Counted from the stretch's first letter, positions 48,220 through 59,433 are shown. The stretch: 64,000 nucleotides of DNA from an uncultured Pelagibacteraceae bacterium (GCA_902624195.1 CACNWV010000004.1:1-64000), one strand, 5' to 3'. The notes: a model not told the origin generated them from the letters alone. Translations and numbers: made by a program.

Positions 48220-48924
48220 TTATATCTTCCAACCCGAATGTATTGCCGATAAGCCGCTTGAAACGTTTCGATATTCAACGTTAGAAAAACCATTCTCAGA
48301 AATTAATGCGGCTAATTGATCTTGATCATAAAACTTTTCAATACTTTCTGTTAAATATCTATAAGGTTTTTCCGAGCCAACTATCAGTTTACCTATATAA
48401 GGGATAGTTCTGGAATATTGCTTATAAAAAAAATTTAATAATTCGTTATCTACTTTAGAAAACTCCAAACAAAGAAATCTACCACCAGGCTTCAATATTC
48501 TTAAAGCTTCTTTTAAAGTTAAATTAATATTTGTGACATTTCTAATTCCAAAACTAATTGAGTAATAATCAAATGAGTTGTCCTCAAACGGCATTTTCTC
48601 AGCATGTGAATTTACCCATTTTATATTCTCAAAATTTTTGAGCTTAGATTTGCCCAGATTTAACATCTGTAAGTTGGGTTCTACACATGTAATTTTAGCT
48701 GTATTTTGCGACTTTTCACTAAAAAGTTTAGCTATATCTCCAGTTCCTGAGGCTACGTCAACTAACTCCGAATATGGCTGGGGATTCATCCAATCAATAA
48801 ATTTTTCTTTCCATACTCGATGAATACCAAACGACATTATATCATTCATTAAATCATATTTCTGGTGTACTTCTGAAAATACTGAATTGACTAATTTATT
48901 TTTATCTTGAATAGTACTTTTCAT
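48220..48924 (-). CDS. ubiE: Ubiquinone/menaquinone C-methyltransferase UbiE
   Basis: A 234-residue SAM methyltransferase of the quinone pathway. Motifs are FSEVHQKYDLMNDIMSFGIHR at the start, the SAM loop LVDVASGTGDIAKLF, and SISFGIRNVTNI and EALRILKPGGRFLCLEFS. The C-terminus is ISAIHSGWKI-like (GLSAIHSGWKI), as in the family. Stop and ubiB start are adjacent; ubiE-ubiB is a widespread pair, which confirms that the split ubiB was expected to be functional. Only 11 bases separate it from the divergent mutM. Confidence 0.97.
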   Translation of the reverse strand: MKSTIQDKNKLVNSVFSEVHQKYDLMNDIMSFGIHRVWKEKFIDWMNPQPYSELVDVASGTGDIAKLFSEKSQNTAKITCVEPNLQMLNLGKSKLKNFENIKWVNSHAEKMPFEDNSFDYYSISFGIRNVTNINLTLKEALRILKPGGRFLCLEFSKVDNELLNFFYKQYSRTIPYIGKLIVGSEKPYRYLTESIEKFYDQDQLAALISENGFSNVEYRNVSSGLSAIHSGWKI

Positions 48925-48935
48925 ATTAGAATTAT

Positions 48936-49805
48936 ATGCCAGAATTACCTGAAGTTGAAGTTGTTAAAAGGTCCTTGGAGACAAAAATCTTAAACTTGAA
49001 TATCGAGAAAGTAAAGATCAACGACGGTAAATTGAGATATAAGGTGAATAAGACTGCAATTTCAAAGTTGATTGGAAAAAAGATTATTAAAATTGAAAGA
49101 AGATCAAAGTATTTGATTTTTCACTGTAGAAAAAATTTATTTATGCTAGTTCATCTTGGAATGACAGGTAAATTTTTCTTTATTGATGATAAAAAAAGAA
49201 ATTTCAAAACAAGTTTTTATTACAAACTTAATCTTAAAAAAGATAAAAAACACGATAGAATTGTATTTTTTTTACAAAAAAATCAAAAATTAATTTATAA
49301 TGATATTAGAAAATTTGGTTTTATAAAATTTTACAACAAAGACAATTTGTTAAAGAGTTTGCACCTTAAAAGATTAGGACCAGAACCTTTAGGAAAGAAT
49401 TGGAACTTAAAATACTTCAAAGACTATATTCTCAATCGGAGTAGAAATATTAAGGATATTTTAATGGATCAAAAGTTTGTATCTGGCCTAGGAAATATCT
49501 ATGTAAACGAAATTTTATTTTCAAGCTCAATTAGTCCAACACGTCAGGTCGATAAAATTAAAAACTTCGAAATGAAAAAAATTATTAAAAATACAAAAAA
49601 AATCCTTAAAAACGCTATAAAGTTAGGAGGATCTTCAATTAAAGATTTTTCTAGTGGTAATGGAAAAAAAGGTGACTTTCAGCAACATTTCAAGGTTTAT
49701 GGAAAAAAAGGTGATTGTTGTTCTAATATAGATTGCAGGTCTAAAATTAGACAAGTTACAATTTCAAATCGCTCATCTTTCTTTTGTGGAAACTGCCAAA
49801 AATAA
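48936..49805 (+). CDS. mutM: Formamidopyrimidine-DNA glycosylase
   Basis: A 289-residue base-excision repair enzyme for 8-oxoguanine. The N-terminus MPELPEVEVVKRSLE has the catalytic Pro2 and Glu3; the helix-two-turn-helix has SGLGNIYVNEILF, and the C-terminal zinc finger has cysteines in CSNIDC and CGNC. Complete. mutM next to rpsT and dnaA is the typical alphaproteobacterial order. Together with nth in this window it gives oxidised-base repair. Confidence 0.97.
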   Translation: MPELPEVEVVKRSLETKILNLNIEKVKINDGKLRYKVNKTAISKLIGKKIIKIERRSKYLIFHCRKNLFMLVHLGMTGKFFFIDDKKRNFKTSFYYKLNLKKDKKHDRIVFFLQKNQKLIYNDIRKFGFIKFYNKDNLLKSLHLKRLGPEPLGKNWNLKYFKDYILNRSRNIKDILMDQKFVSGLGNIYVNEILFSSSISPTRQVDKIKNFEMKKIIKNTKKILKNAIKLGGSSIKDFSSGNGKKGDFQQHFKVYGKKGDCCSNIDCRSKIRQVTISNRSSFFCGNCQK

Positions 49806-49810
49806 TAAAG

Positions 49811-49841
49811 TTGACCGCTATTATGGCTACATATATATAAT
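49811..49841 (+). promoter_or_regulatory. rpsT promoter candidate
   Basis: TTGACC at 49811-49816, then TATATA at 49834-49839 (17-base spacing) or TATAAT at 49836-49841 (19-base spacing). Transcription would begin about 49846-49848, practically at the rpsT ATG (49849), so the message could have almost no leader. Confidence 0.6.
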
Positions 49842-49848
49842 CTTTAAA

Positions 49849-50103
49849 ATGCCTAACACAAAATCAGCAATAAGAAGAGTAAGAAGGGTTAAAAAACAAA
49901 CCCAAATTAATAAAATTAGGAAAAGTAAGTATAAAAATGCCATTAAAAAAATGGATGCTCTGATTAAAGGGAAAGAAATAGAAAAAGCAAAAAAAGATTT
50001 TCCAAAATTCCAATCAATTCTAATGCAGGTTGCTAAATCTGGTGTAATTAATAAAAAAACTGCAGCTAGAAAAATTTCAAGAATTTCAAAAAAAATAAAA
50101 TAG
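49849..50103 (+). CDS. rpsT: 30S ribosomal protein S20
   Basis: An 84-residue helical protein of the small subunit, starting MPNTKSAIRRVRRVKKQ. The family-typical SAKKRxR start and the middle NAIKKMDALIK, ending KKTAARKISRISKKI, match S20. An in-frame ATG at 49786 inside mutM is not used by the family and is rejected. The promoter just before the ATG suggests a short or missing leader; no Shine-Dalgarno site is seen. Confidence 0.95.
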   Translation: MPNTKSAIRRVRRVKKQTQINKIRKSKYKNAIKKMDALIKGKEIEKAKKDFPKFQSILMQVAKSGVINKKTAARKISRISKKIK

Positions 50104-50325
50104 TTTCATCAATCCTAAGTTGATCAACTAAAAATAAATTAATCTACATTTAGAAATAAATAAAATTTAAATCAAAATGTTGTTTCTTTTCTTAGTTGCA
50201 AATTTTAATTTCTATCTGAGCGATAACGTTACAACCTAACTTAATTTTTTTTTTATTTTTTTTAAAAAAAATCTTGCAAATATTTTTAAAAGATCGTTAA
50301 TAGAATTATCTTAAGAATTAATCGC
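50104..50325. other. AT-rich gap before dnaA, origin-like but without clear DnaA boxes
   Basis: The longest gap in the window (222 bases). It holds a 12-base perfect palindrome AGTTGATCAACT (50118-50129), TAACGTTA (50224-50231) and a long T-run followed by A-run (about 50241-50272) that would melt easily. I find no match to TTATCCACA-like DnaA boxes and no terminator. It may only be the dnaA promoter region. Confidence 0.35.
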
Positions 50326-51717
50326 ATGGAAAAAAATAATACCAGTTCTCAGAATTTGTATGTTTCGGAAGAAGAAAAAATCTTAAATTGGGAAGATGTT
50401 CAAGGCGCATTTAAAAAAACCTTCGGATCAGAAGTTTACAGTAGCTGGCTTCAAAAAATCACTTTGATCAAAGAGTACAACGATTTTTTAATTCTTGGTG
50501 TACCAACACGATTTTTTAGAGACTGGATCGTATCAAGGTATTTAGACAAAATTTTAGAGCAATTAAGAGGTTTTAAGTTAAGTATTAATAGAATTGAATT
50601 TAAAATAATTGAGGAAAATAAACAGAATCAGGAGCTTTTAAAGATCAATGAAATCAGCAAAGTAACTGAAATAAAAGATTCAATTCTAAATTATAATAGA
50701 TTAAATCCAAATTTGAATTTCAGCAATTTTATCCAGGGCAAAAGTAATGATATTGCCTTATCTTACTCTAAAAAAGTCTGTGAGCACGTATCACGTTATA
50801 ATCCTTTATATATTTGTGGTGGAGTAGGACTTGGGAAAACACACTTACTTAATGCGATAGGCTTAGAGTTGCAAAGCGAGAATAACGTAATGTTTATTTC
50901 AGCTGAAAGATTTATGTATCATTTTATTAAATCAATAAAAAAAAATGATATGGTTAACTTTAAGGATTTTTTTAGAAAATCCTCTATATTTATCATAGAT
51001 GACATTCAGTTTATCAGCGGAAAAGAAAGCTTACAGGAGGAGTTTTTCCACACTTTCAATAGTTTGATAGATAAGGGCTCTCAAATTATTATCTCCGCAG
51101 ATAGAGCACCAACAAAACTTGATAGAGTACAAGAGAGAATAAAATCTAGACTTGGTGGCGGTCTTGTAGTTGATATAGATTCCCCTGATATAGAACTTAA
51201 AATTAAGATTATAAAGAAAAAAATTGACGAGATACAAAATCAATTTAAAGAAAATATAAACTTAAATGAGGATGTAATAAGTTACATAGCCTCAGAGAGC
51301 AAAACAAATATTAGAGAGTTAATCGGTGTTTTAAATCGAGTTATTGCATTTAGCAGAGTGCACAATAAAGTTTTGACTGTAATTGATTGTAAAAATATTT
51401 TAAAAGACGTTTTCAATCAAATTAGAGTTATTACCGTTGATAAGATACAAAATGTTGTTTCAAACTATTTTAATATTGCACTGAGTGATATGTTGTCTCA
51501 AAGGCGCTCTAGGCCTTTAGCAAGACCAAGACAGATTGCAATGTACTTATCAAAAAAAATGACAACGAGATCGTTACCAGAAATTGGAAGAAGATTCGCG
51601 AACAGAGACCATACTACAGTAATTCATGCTGTAAAAACTATCTCTAGACTTTCAGAGCAAGATGACGAAATGAAAAAAAATATAAATCAGATAAAAAGTC
51701 TTTTACAAGAACAGTAA
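50326..51717 (+). CDS. dnaA: Chromosomal replication initiator DnaA
   Basis: A 463-residue AAA+ initiator. Domain I starts about residue 18 (NWEDVQGAFKKTFGSEVYSSW) with the oligomerisation tryptophan. The AAA+ core has Walker A GGVGLGKTHLL (near 165) and Walker B IFIIDDIQFI, sensor RIKSRLGGGLV. The domain IV signature for DnaA-box binding is RFANRDHTTVIHAV, with RQIAMYLSKKMT before it. The gene leads dnaA-dnaN-gyrB. Confidence 0.99.
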   Translation: MEKNNTSSQNLYVSEEEKILNWEDVQGAFKKTFGSEVYSSWLQKITLIKEYNDFLILGVPTRFFRDWIVSRYLDKILEQLRGFKLSINRIEFKIIEENKQNQELLKINEISKVTEIKDSILNYNRLNPNLNFSNFIQGKSNDIALSYSKKVCEHVSRYNPLYICGGVGLGKTHLLNAIGLELQSENNVMFISAERFMYHFIKSIKKNDMVNFKDFFRKSSIFIIDDIQFISGKESLQEEFFHTFNSLIDKGSQIIISADRAPTKLDRVQERIKSRLGGGLVVDIDSPDIELKIKIIKKKIDEIQNQFKENINLNEDVISYIASESKTNIRELIGVLNRVIAFSRVHNKVLTVIDCKNILKDVFNQIRVITVDKIQNVVSNYFNIALSDMLSQRRSRPLARPRQIAMYLSKKMTTRSLPEIGRRFANRDHTTVIHAVKTISRLSEQDDEMKKNINQIKSLLQEQ

Positions 51718-51721
51718 CATA

Positions 51722-52837
51722 ATGCAATTTGTAGTTAAGCGAGATCTTTTACTTAAATCTTTAAATTTTGTTCAAGGGGTAGTGGAAAAAAAAAATACAC
51801 TACCAATACTTTCGAATGTATTGCTCATAATAAAAAATAAAAAATTATCAATTATTGCTACAGATTTAGATATAATTTTTTATGATGAAATTTCGGATAT
51901 AAAAATAATTACAGAGGGAAGCACAACTACCTCAGCAGCTATATTATACGATATTTTAAGAAAGATTTCCTCTAATTCTGATCTAAACTTTAATTTAAAG
52001 TCGGAAAATAAGCTTAGTTTAAAAAGTGATAATTCAGATTTTAATTTATTGTGCTTACCAACGGATAATTTTCCGACTTTTGCTGATCAGTTTGATGACC
52101 AGGAAATTGAAATTAATGGAAAAAGATTTTTAAAACTTTTAAATAAAACTAAAATTTCAATTTCAAATGATGATACGAGACACTATTTAAATGGGGTATT
52201 CTTACATATAACGGAGGCAAACGGAAAAAATTTTTTGACGGGTGTGGCTACAGATAGCCATAGATTGTCATCAAGCAGTTTAGAAATCCAAAATTCTTAT
52301 GACTTTAAATCAATAATATTACCTAAAAAAACTGTTTATCAACTGTGTTCTTTACTTGCAGAAAATAATGAAAAATTAATTGTGCAAATAATTGATAATA
52401 AAATCCAATTTAAAGTTGGAAACATAAAATTGGTTTCAAAAGTTATCGATGGTAAGTTTCCAGATTATAAAAAGGTCGTACCTATTAATAATGATAAATC
52501 TTTAGTTGTATCTTCCAAAGACTTCATCAATTCGATTGAAAGAGTGGCAAGCGTATCTCTGGATAGAAAAGAAGGTGTTAAGTTAGCTATTAGCAAAGAC
52601 AATATTCAAGTTTCAGTTAATAGCGCAAACTCAGGGGAAGGAAATGAAAAGATAGTTGCAAAATTTAATTCTGATAATTTGAATATTAGCTTTAATTCCA
52701 AATATTTAATTGAAATAGCCTCAGAAGTAGAAGATAAAAACTTAAAAATGAATTTTAAAGATCCGGTATCACCAGTTTTAATCGAGGATGTTGCTGATAG
52801 GAACAGTTATTACGTGATAATGCCAATGAAAATCTAA
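51722..52837 (+). CDS. dnaN: DNA polymerase III beta sliding clamp
   Basis: A 371-residue ring-forming clamp with three similar domains. Family features are VVEKKNTLPILSNVLL near the start, GVATDSHRLS in the middle, IDGKFPDYKKVVP and the end NSYYVIMPMKI, which lies in the ligand-binding pocket. It starts four bases after the dnaA stop. recF, which often follows dnaN, is absent; gyrB comes next after 138 bases. Confidence 0.97.
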   Translation: MQFVVKRDLLLKSLNFVQGVVEKKNTLPILSNVLLIIKNKKLSIIATDLDIIFYDEISDIKIITEGSTTTSAAILYDILRKISSNSDLNFNLKSENKLSLKSDNSDFNLLCLPTDNFPTFADQFDDQEIEINGKRFLKLLNKTKISISNDDTRHYLNGVFLHITEANGKNFLTGVATDSHRLSSSSLEIQNSYDFKSIILPKKTVYQLCSLLAENNEKLIVQIIDNKIQFKVGNIKLVSKVIDGKFPDYKKVVPINNDKSLVVSSKDFINSIERVASVSLDRKEGVKLAISKDNIQVSVNSANSGEGNEKIVAKFNSDNLNISFNSKYLIEIASEVEDKNLKMNFKDPVSPVLIEDVADRNSYYVIMPMKI

Positions 52838-52957
52838 TTTTTTTTGAAATTAGAAATAAATTTATTTTTTGCTTTTAAATCCATTGATATTAAATACTTT
52901 TAGTTCAATACCTATTACAGTCATTTTATATTGCAGTAAAAAAGTGATATATTTTAA

Positions 52958-55033
<2,076 letters not shown>

Positions 55034-55041
55034 TTCAAGCG

Positions 55042-56331
55042 ATGAATTTTTCTACTCTTTTCCGAACAAAAGAGAATTTAAACCTAGATAAAAATACTCT
55101 AACAATTCTTAGATATATCGCTATTTTTGGGCAATTTTTGGCTATCAGTATAGTTTACTTTTACTTGAAATTACCTTTTCCATTAGAGCTAAGCTATTCT
55201 GTGATTTTAATTGGTTTGTTCACTAACATCTATTTACAATTTGGCATCAAAATAAATCAATTAAAAGATTTTTATGCATCTTTATTTTTAGTCTATGATC
55301 TAATTCAGTTAAGTGTATTACTATATTTAACAGGTGGTATATTTAACCCTTTCTGTTTTTTACTTATAATACCTGCGATAGTCTCATCTACCTTTTTAAG
55401 TATGGGAACAACTATTATATTAGGATTAATAACATCTTTACTTTTATTTATAATATCATTTTATCATTTGCCATTACCCGGAGAAGATATGAATTTACTT
55501 CATTTTCCTAATTTTTATAAAACAGGTATAGTAATTTCAATTTTAATAGGCTTAATTTTTTTAAGCTATTTTGGCATCCGTTTTGCTGGAGAGAAAAAAA
55601 AAACATCTGAAGCACTAAGCAAATTACAAGAAGTAATTTATAAAGAATATGAGCTAGAATCACTAGGAGGGCAAGCAGCAGCAGCAGCTCATTCACTAGG
55701 AACTCCACTAGCTACAATTACTGTAGTTTCTAAAGAATTAAAAAAAGAAATAGGTGACAATAGTGAACTATCAAAAGATATAGATTTATTAATTAGTCAA
55801 TCTAAAAGATGTAGTGATATTTTAAAAAGGATTTCGAAAAAACAAATAGAAGAAGATAAATTTTTTAGTTCAGTTAAATTGGAAGATCTTTTAGAAGAAA
55901 TTCTTAATTCTTTTAGACAAACATCTTCTAAAAATATAAATTTAATTTCACACAATGATCAAAATAAAATTGATATACAAAGATCACCAGAAATGATTTA
56001 CGGTTTAAGAAATTTTATCGGAAATGCAATTAAATTTTCAAAAAGCAAAGTGAATGTTTTTCTTTATAGTAATGAAAAAGAGATAAAAATAATTATTAAT
56101 GATGACGGCCCAGGTTTTCCAGAAGATATTATTAAAAAAATTGGTGAACCTTATATCAAGTCAAAATCTTCAGAAATAAATCCTAATTCTGGATTAGGAC
56201 TTGGAACTTTTTTGGGAAAAACTTTGTTAGAAAGACAAAATGCAAAATTAATATTTAAAGATGATAAAAATTTAGGGGGTGCCTCAGTTGTTATCAGCTG
56301 GTCACCCAAAAATATTTTACCTATTTCTTAA
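55042..56331 (+). CDS. regB: RegB/PrrB-type redox-sensing histidine kinase
   Basis: A 429-residue membrane kinase. Six hydrophobic segments (about 21-182) include the quinone-binding GGIFNPF (98-104) found in RegB. The H-box is AAAAAHSLGTPLATI with H217, but the residue after the histidine is serine where RegB usually has glutamate. A cysteine, C257 in SKRCSDIL, is in the position of the redox-active cysteine of RegB (by eye). The ATPase domain has NFIGNAIKFS, DDGPGFP and GLGLGTFLGK. The pair RegB/RegA senses the redox state of the quinone pool. The 3' end overlaps the agmatinase-like gene by 11 bases. Confidence 0.88.
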   Translation: MNFSTLFRTKENLNLDKNTLTILRYIAIFGQFLAISIVYFYLKLPFPLELSYSVILIGLFTNIYLQFGIKINQLKDFYASLFLVYDLIQLSVLLYLTGGIFNPFCFLLIIPAIVSSTFLSMGTTIILGLITSLLLFIISFYHLPLPGEDMNLLHFPNFYKTGIVISILIGLIFLSYFGIRFAGEKKKTSEALSKLQEVIYKEYELESLGGQAAAAAHSLGTPLATITVVSKELKKEIGDNSELSKDIDLLISQSKRCSDILKRISKKQIEEDKFFSSVKLEDLLEEILNSFRQTSSKNINLISHNDQNKIDIQRSPEMIYGLRNFIGNAIKFSKSKVNVFLYSNEKEIKIIINDDGPGFPEDIIKKIGEPYIKSKSSEINPNSGLGLGTFLGKTLLERQNAKLIFKDDKNLGGASVVISWSPKNILPIS

Positions 56332-57202
56332 ATTCAAAAGCGTAGGAAATAATTTTATAAGCTAGTTTTGCTACCAAAAAGTTGTAAGAGTCAAATTTTT
56401 TTATTGGAGCAAGTTCATTAATATCCGCTCCAACTACATTAGATATTTGGCAAACTTTTTTTATTATTGGCAAAACATCGTCCCAAAATAACCCACCTGG
56501 TTCTGGAGTTCCAGTAGCAGGCATAATACTTGAGTCAAAACCATCAACGTCAAATGTTATATAAACATTTTTACCACTAAATAAATCATTTAATTTTTCA
56601 AAATCCCATACTCCTTTATCCTTAGCCCAGAAGATTTCTATTCTATCTTTATTTTTATTATAGAAATCCATTTCAAATTTTGAGAGATTTCTTATTCCAA
56701 AAGACACTACTTTTATATTGTTAAAATCAAGACACCTTTTAATAGCGGATGCATGAGAAAACTTTTCACCACTATAACTCTCTCTGAGATCAGCATGAGC
56801 ATCAAAATGAAGAATAATCAAATCGTCGTATTTTTTCGCAAATGGTTTTATAGAACCCGGAGTTATTGAGTGTTCACCTCCAAAAACTAAAGGAAATTTC
56901 CTTTCTGATAAAATTTTTTCATTCACTTCTGACAATTGGTTTAGTGCTTCGTTTAATTTATTTTTTATCTTAAAAGGTTTTAATGTTTGAATACCGATTT
57001 CCTTATAAGGTTCTTTATTTAAATCTTCATCAAATAATTCAACTTGGTGTGAGGCTTTAATAATTTCCTTAGGTCCATTTTTAGTGCCGACGCCATAGCT
57101 TACTGTTTTTTCTAGACCGAAAGGCACAACTACTACTTTTGGCTTAATATCATGGATAGCATCATAACCTAAAAACCCCTTTTTTTGGTTTAAATAATTC
57201 AT
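56321..57202 (-). CDS. speB: Agmatinase-like ureohydrolase
   Basis: A 293-residue metal-dependent ureohydrolase. The dinuclear manganese ligands are visible: H111 in GGEHSITPG, D134, H136 and D138 in HFDAHADLRES, and D218/D220 in ITFDVDGFDSS. The ATGTPEPGG motif fits agmatinase/guanidinobutyrase types. It is the third gene of the polyamine operon: the start is immediately after the deoxyhypusine-synthase-like stop. It would hydrolyse agmatine or another guanidino compound to putrescine-type amine and urea. No arginine decarboxylase is in the window. Confidence 0.88.
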   Translation of the reverse strand: MNYLNQKKGFLGYDAIHDIKPKVVVVPFGLEKTVSYGVGTKNGPKEIIKASHQVELFDEDLNKEPYKEIGIQTLKPFKIKNKLNEALNQLSEVNEKILSERKFPLVFGGEHSITPGSIKPFAKKYDDLIILHFDAHADLRESYSGEKFSHASAIKRCLDFNNIKVVSFGIRNLSKFEMDFYNKNKDRIEIFWAKDKGVWDFEKLNDLFSGKNVYITFDVDGFDSSIMPATGTPEPGGLFWDDVLPIIKKVCQISNVVGADINELAPIKKFDSYNFLVAKLAYKIISYAFEFKK

Positions 57203-58252
57203 TTAAGATTTAAAAATTTTTGAAAAATTTCTTTTATCTCTTTTTTTCCAATTTTCTCTATGATACGCATCACTTGCAATCAATGGTAGCACGCTTGTGG
57301 CCTCCGCAAAAACCATTTGTTCTTTAGAAATATCAACTTTTCCCCATGAGCTAGCTTCTTTAAGTGTAGAGCTGCTACAAGCACCATCTCTTGTATCAGC
57401 AACGGTAATTTGTATTGCATACTTATGCATATCAACTTTTCTGCCTAATAATTCTGCACAAACGACTGTATCTTGAATGAAATTTTTAGGAACACCTCCT
57501 CCAATCATTAGAAGTCCTGATTGCTTTGATTGCAGCTTAATTTCAGTCAATTCTCTAAATTCCCTAACAGAGTCAATCGTGATGTGTTTATCTGGATTTT
57601 TTTCTTGATGCATTACAAGGCCAAAACCAGCAGAACTATCTGTAAATGCTGGGCAAAATATTGGAACATTATTATCATATGCAGTTTCAATTAATGACCC
57701 CTTTTTTTTAGCATTAGATTTAAGATATTTTCCTAATTCTTTAATGAATTCTCTCGAGGTATAAGTTTTCGGTTTTAATGTGTTAGCAATATCACAAATT
57801 ATTTGATCACAGGCTTGTAGCTCTTCTTCATCAATATAAGTATCGTAAATTCTATCAATATAATTAACACGCAGCTCTGTATCATCTTGAAATTGAGATC
57901 CCTGGTAATGTTTAAAACCAAGAGCTTCAAAAAAATCCATATCAATAATAGAGGCTCCTGTTGCTACAATGGCGTCAATCATATTATATTTGACTAAATC
58001 TCTGTATAAATCCATACACCCACCTGCTGAAGTCGATCCTGCTAATGTTAGGAAAATCGAACAATCTTTATCCGCTAGCATCTCATTGTAAATATTTGCT
58101 GCTCTGGCAGTGTCCCTAGAGGTAAAAGACATTTTACTCATCCCTTCAATAATCTTACGAGCATCAAAAGATTTTATGTCAATATGTTCAACTGGGGAAC
58201 TAAGAAGAGATTTTTTATTATGCCCTATATTTGGACTATTTTTTTTATTCAT
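57203..58252 (-). CDS. Deoxyhypusine-synthase-like polyamine aminobutyltransferase
   Basis: A 349-residue homologue of deoxyhypusine synthase. NAD-site segments are LAGSTSAGGCMDLYRDL and VATGASIIDMDFFEALG. The catalytic lysine is K305 in SSWGKVDI, and SSSTLKEA and TVADTRDGA fit the family. Bacteria do not have eIF5A, so it most likely moves an aminobutyl group between amines, e.g. making homospermidine, as in related bacterial enzymes. The neighbours, ornithine decarboxylase upstream (sharing one base) and agmatinase downstream, support a polyamine role. Exact product not known from sequence. Confidence 0.85.
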   Translation of the reverse strand: MNKKNSPNIGHNKKSLLSSPVEHIDIKSFDARKIIEGMSKMSFTSRDTARAANIYNEMLADKDCSIFLTLAGSTSAGGCMDLYRDLVKYNMIDAIVATGASIIDMDFFEALGFKHYQGSQFQDDTELRVNYIDRIYDTYIDEEELQACDQIICDIANTLKPKTYTSREFIKELGKYLKSNAKKKGSLIETAYDNNVPIFCPAFTDSSAGFGLVMHQEKNPDKHITIDSVREFRELTEIKLQSKQSGLLMIGGGVPKNFIQDTVVCAELLGRKVDMHKYAIQITVADTRDGACSSSTLKEASSWGKVDISKEQMVFAEATSVLPLIASDAYHRENWKKRDKRNFSKIFKS

Positions 58253-59433
58253 TAAGCCACTAAAGAACCAACTTTATCATTTGTTTCATCGTACATAGAT
58301 AATATTGGCTTATCACTTAATTCATGTATTTCATTAGAATAGAAACCATTGAAGTTGGTTCTGAAAGTAAGACTGTAAGCACCTAGCTGACCTAACTCTA
58401 TGTAATCACCCTCTTTAATATTATTTGGTAATAAAAATGGACCTTTCATGTAATCCAAACCATCGCAAGTTGGTCCGAAAAAGCTAAATGCAGTTAGTTT
58501 TTTAGACTGAACTCTACCATCTGTTATCATTTTTGATGGTAAAACAAAATTCGGCCCTCCTGCATCAAATAAAGATCCATAAGTTCCATCATTTATATAA
58601 AGATTATTTTTTTTTCTTAAAATAACTTTAACGATAGTTGAGCCACTCTCAGCGACGAGAGCTCTTCCAGGCTCACAAATAATTTCAGGTAATTTACTTA
58701 ATTTTAAATTGTTAAGCTCTTTTTTAATTTCATTCATATAGTTAATTAATGGCTCTGGATTAAGATCTGGATATATGGATGGAAATCCACCACCAACATT
58801 TATTGTATTAGGAATTATCTTTGTTTTTTTTATAATATTTGCTATTTCACGAATTCCTTTAGAGTAAGAAATTTTATGCATGCATTGAGAACCAACGTGA
58901 AAACTTATTCCAAGTTTTCTCGAATGGTCTTTACATAATCTCACAAGACCTAGAGCTTCAGAGGGAAGCGCACCGAATTTTCTTGATAGGTCTATTTCTG
59001 CATGTTCATTTGAAATCGCAATTCTCACAAATAATTCTAAATCTTTTGCTTGATTAGTACCTTCTAAAATCTTTCTTAATTCATCTTTACTATCTAGGGA
59101 GAAACTTTTTACTCCATAATCGAAGTAAGCTGACGATATACTCTCTTTACTTTTAATCGTGTGCATAAAATGCAACCTAGCGTCTGACTTTATTTTCTTG
59201 ATAAGTTTAATCTCATTAAGAGAGGCAACATCAAATTCATTAATTCCGTTAGCAATTATTTGCTTTATAACTTTTTCGTTTGGATTTGTTTTTACAGCGT
59301 ACAGTATTTTACCAGGAAAATTTTCTTTAAAAAATTTTACGGATTTTTTAATCTCGTTTAACCGTATACAATATACGGGGTGATCTGGTTTTATTGAGTT
59401 AACTAATTCGTTAACTGTTTTAAATTTTCCCAT
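58252..59433 (-). CDS. Ornithine decarboxylase-type PLP enzyme
   Basis: A 393-residue fold-III PLP decarboxylase. The PLP lysine is K48 in ILYAVKTNPNE. HVGSQCMH, NVGGGFPSIYPD and CEPGRALVAESG bind the cofactor phosphate. The C-terminal active-site cysteine lies in FGPTCDGLDYM, characteristic of ornithine/lysine decarboxylases rather than diaminopimelate decarboxylase. It gives putrescine (from ornithine) or cadaverine (from lysine) for the next enzyme. First gene of the polyamine operon; a GAGGGAC ribosome-binding site lies at 59447-59441, and a terminator-like hairpin lies upstream. Confidence 0.88.
   Translation of the reverse strand: MGKFKTVNELVNSIKPDHPVYCIRLNEIKKSVKFFKENFPGKILYAVKTNPNEKVIKQIIANGINEFDVASLNEIKLIKKIKSDARLHFMHTIKSKESISSAYFDYGVKSFSLDSKDELRKILEGTNQAKDLELFVRIAISNEHAEIDLSRKFGALPSEALGLVRLCKDHSRKLGISFHVGSQCMHKISYSKGIREIANIIKKTKIIPNTINVGGGFPSIYPDLNPEPLINYMNEIKKELNNLKLSKLPEIICEPGRALVAESGSTIVKVILRKKNNLYINDGTYGSLFDAGGPNFVLPSKMITDGRVQSKKLTAFSFFGPTCDGLDYMKGPFLLPNNIKEGDYIELGQLGAYSLTFRTNFNGFYSNEIHELSDKPILSMYDETNDKVGSLVA

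Noticed and set aside
50118..50129. Perfect palindrome AGTTGATCAACT after rpsT as terminator or operator
   Set aside because: No T-run follows and no second copy was noticed, so no role can be assigned; only recorded.
52834..52853. Hairpin CTAATTT...AAATTAG after dnaN as a terminator
   Set aside because: The stem is seven base pairs with only two G-C pairs and no T-run follows it.
57203..58252. True deoxyhypusine synthase acting on eIF5A
   Set aside because: Bacteria lack eIF5A; the polyamine neighbours favour a small-molecule amine substrate.
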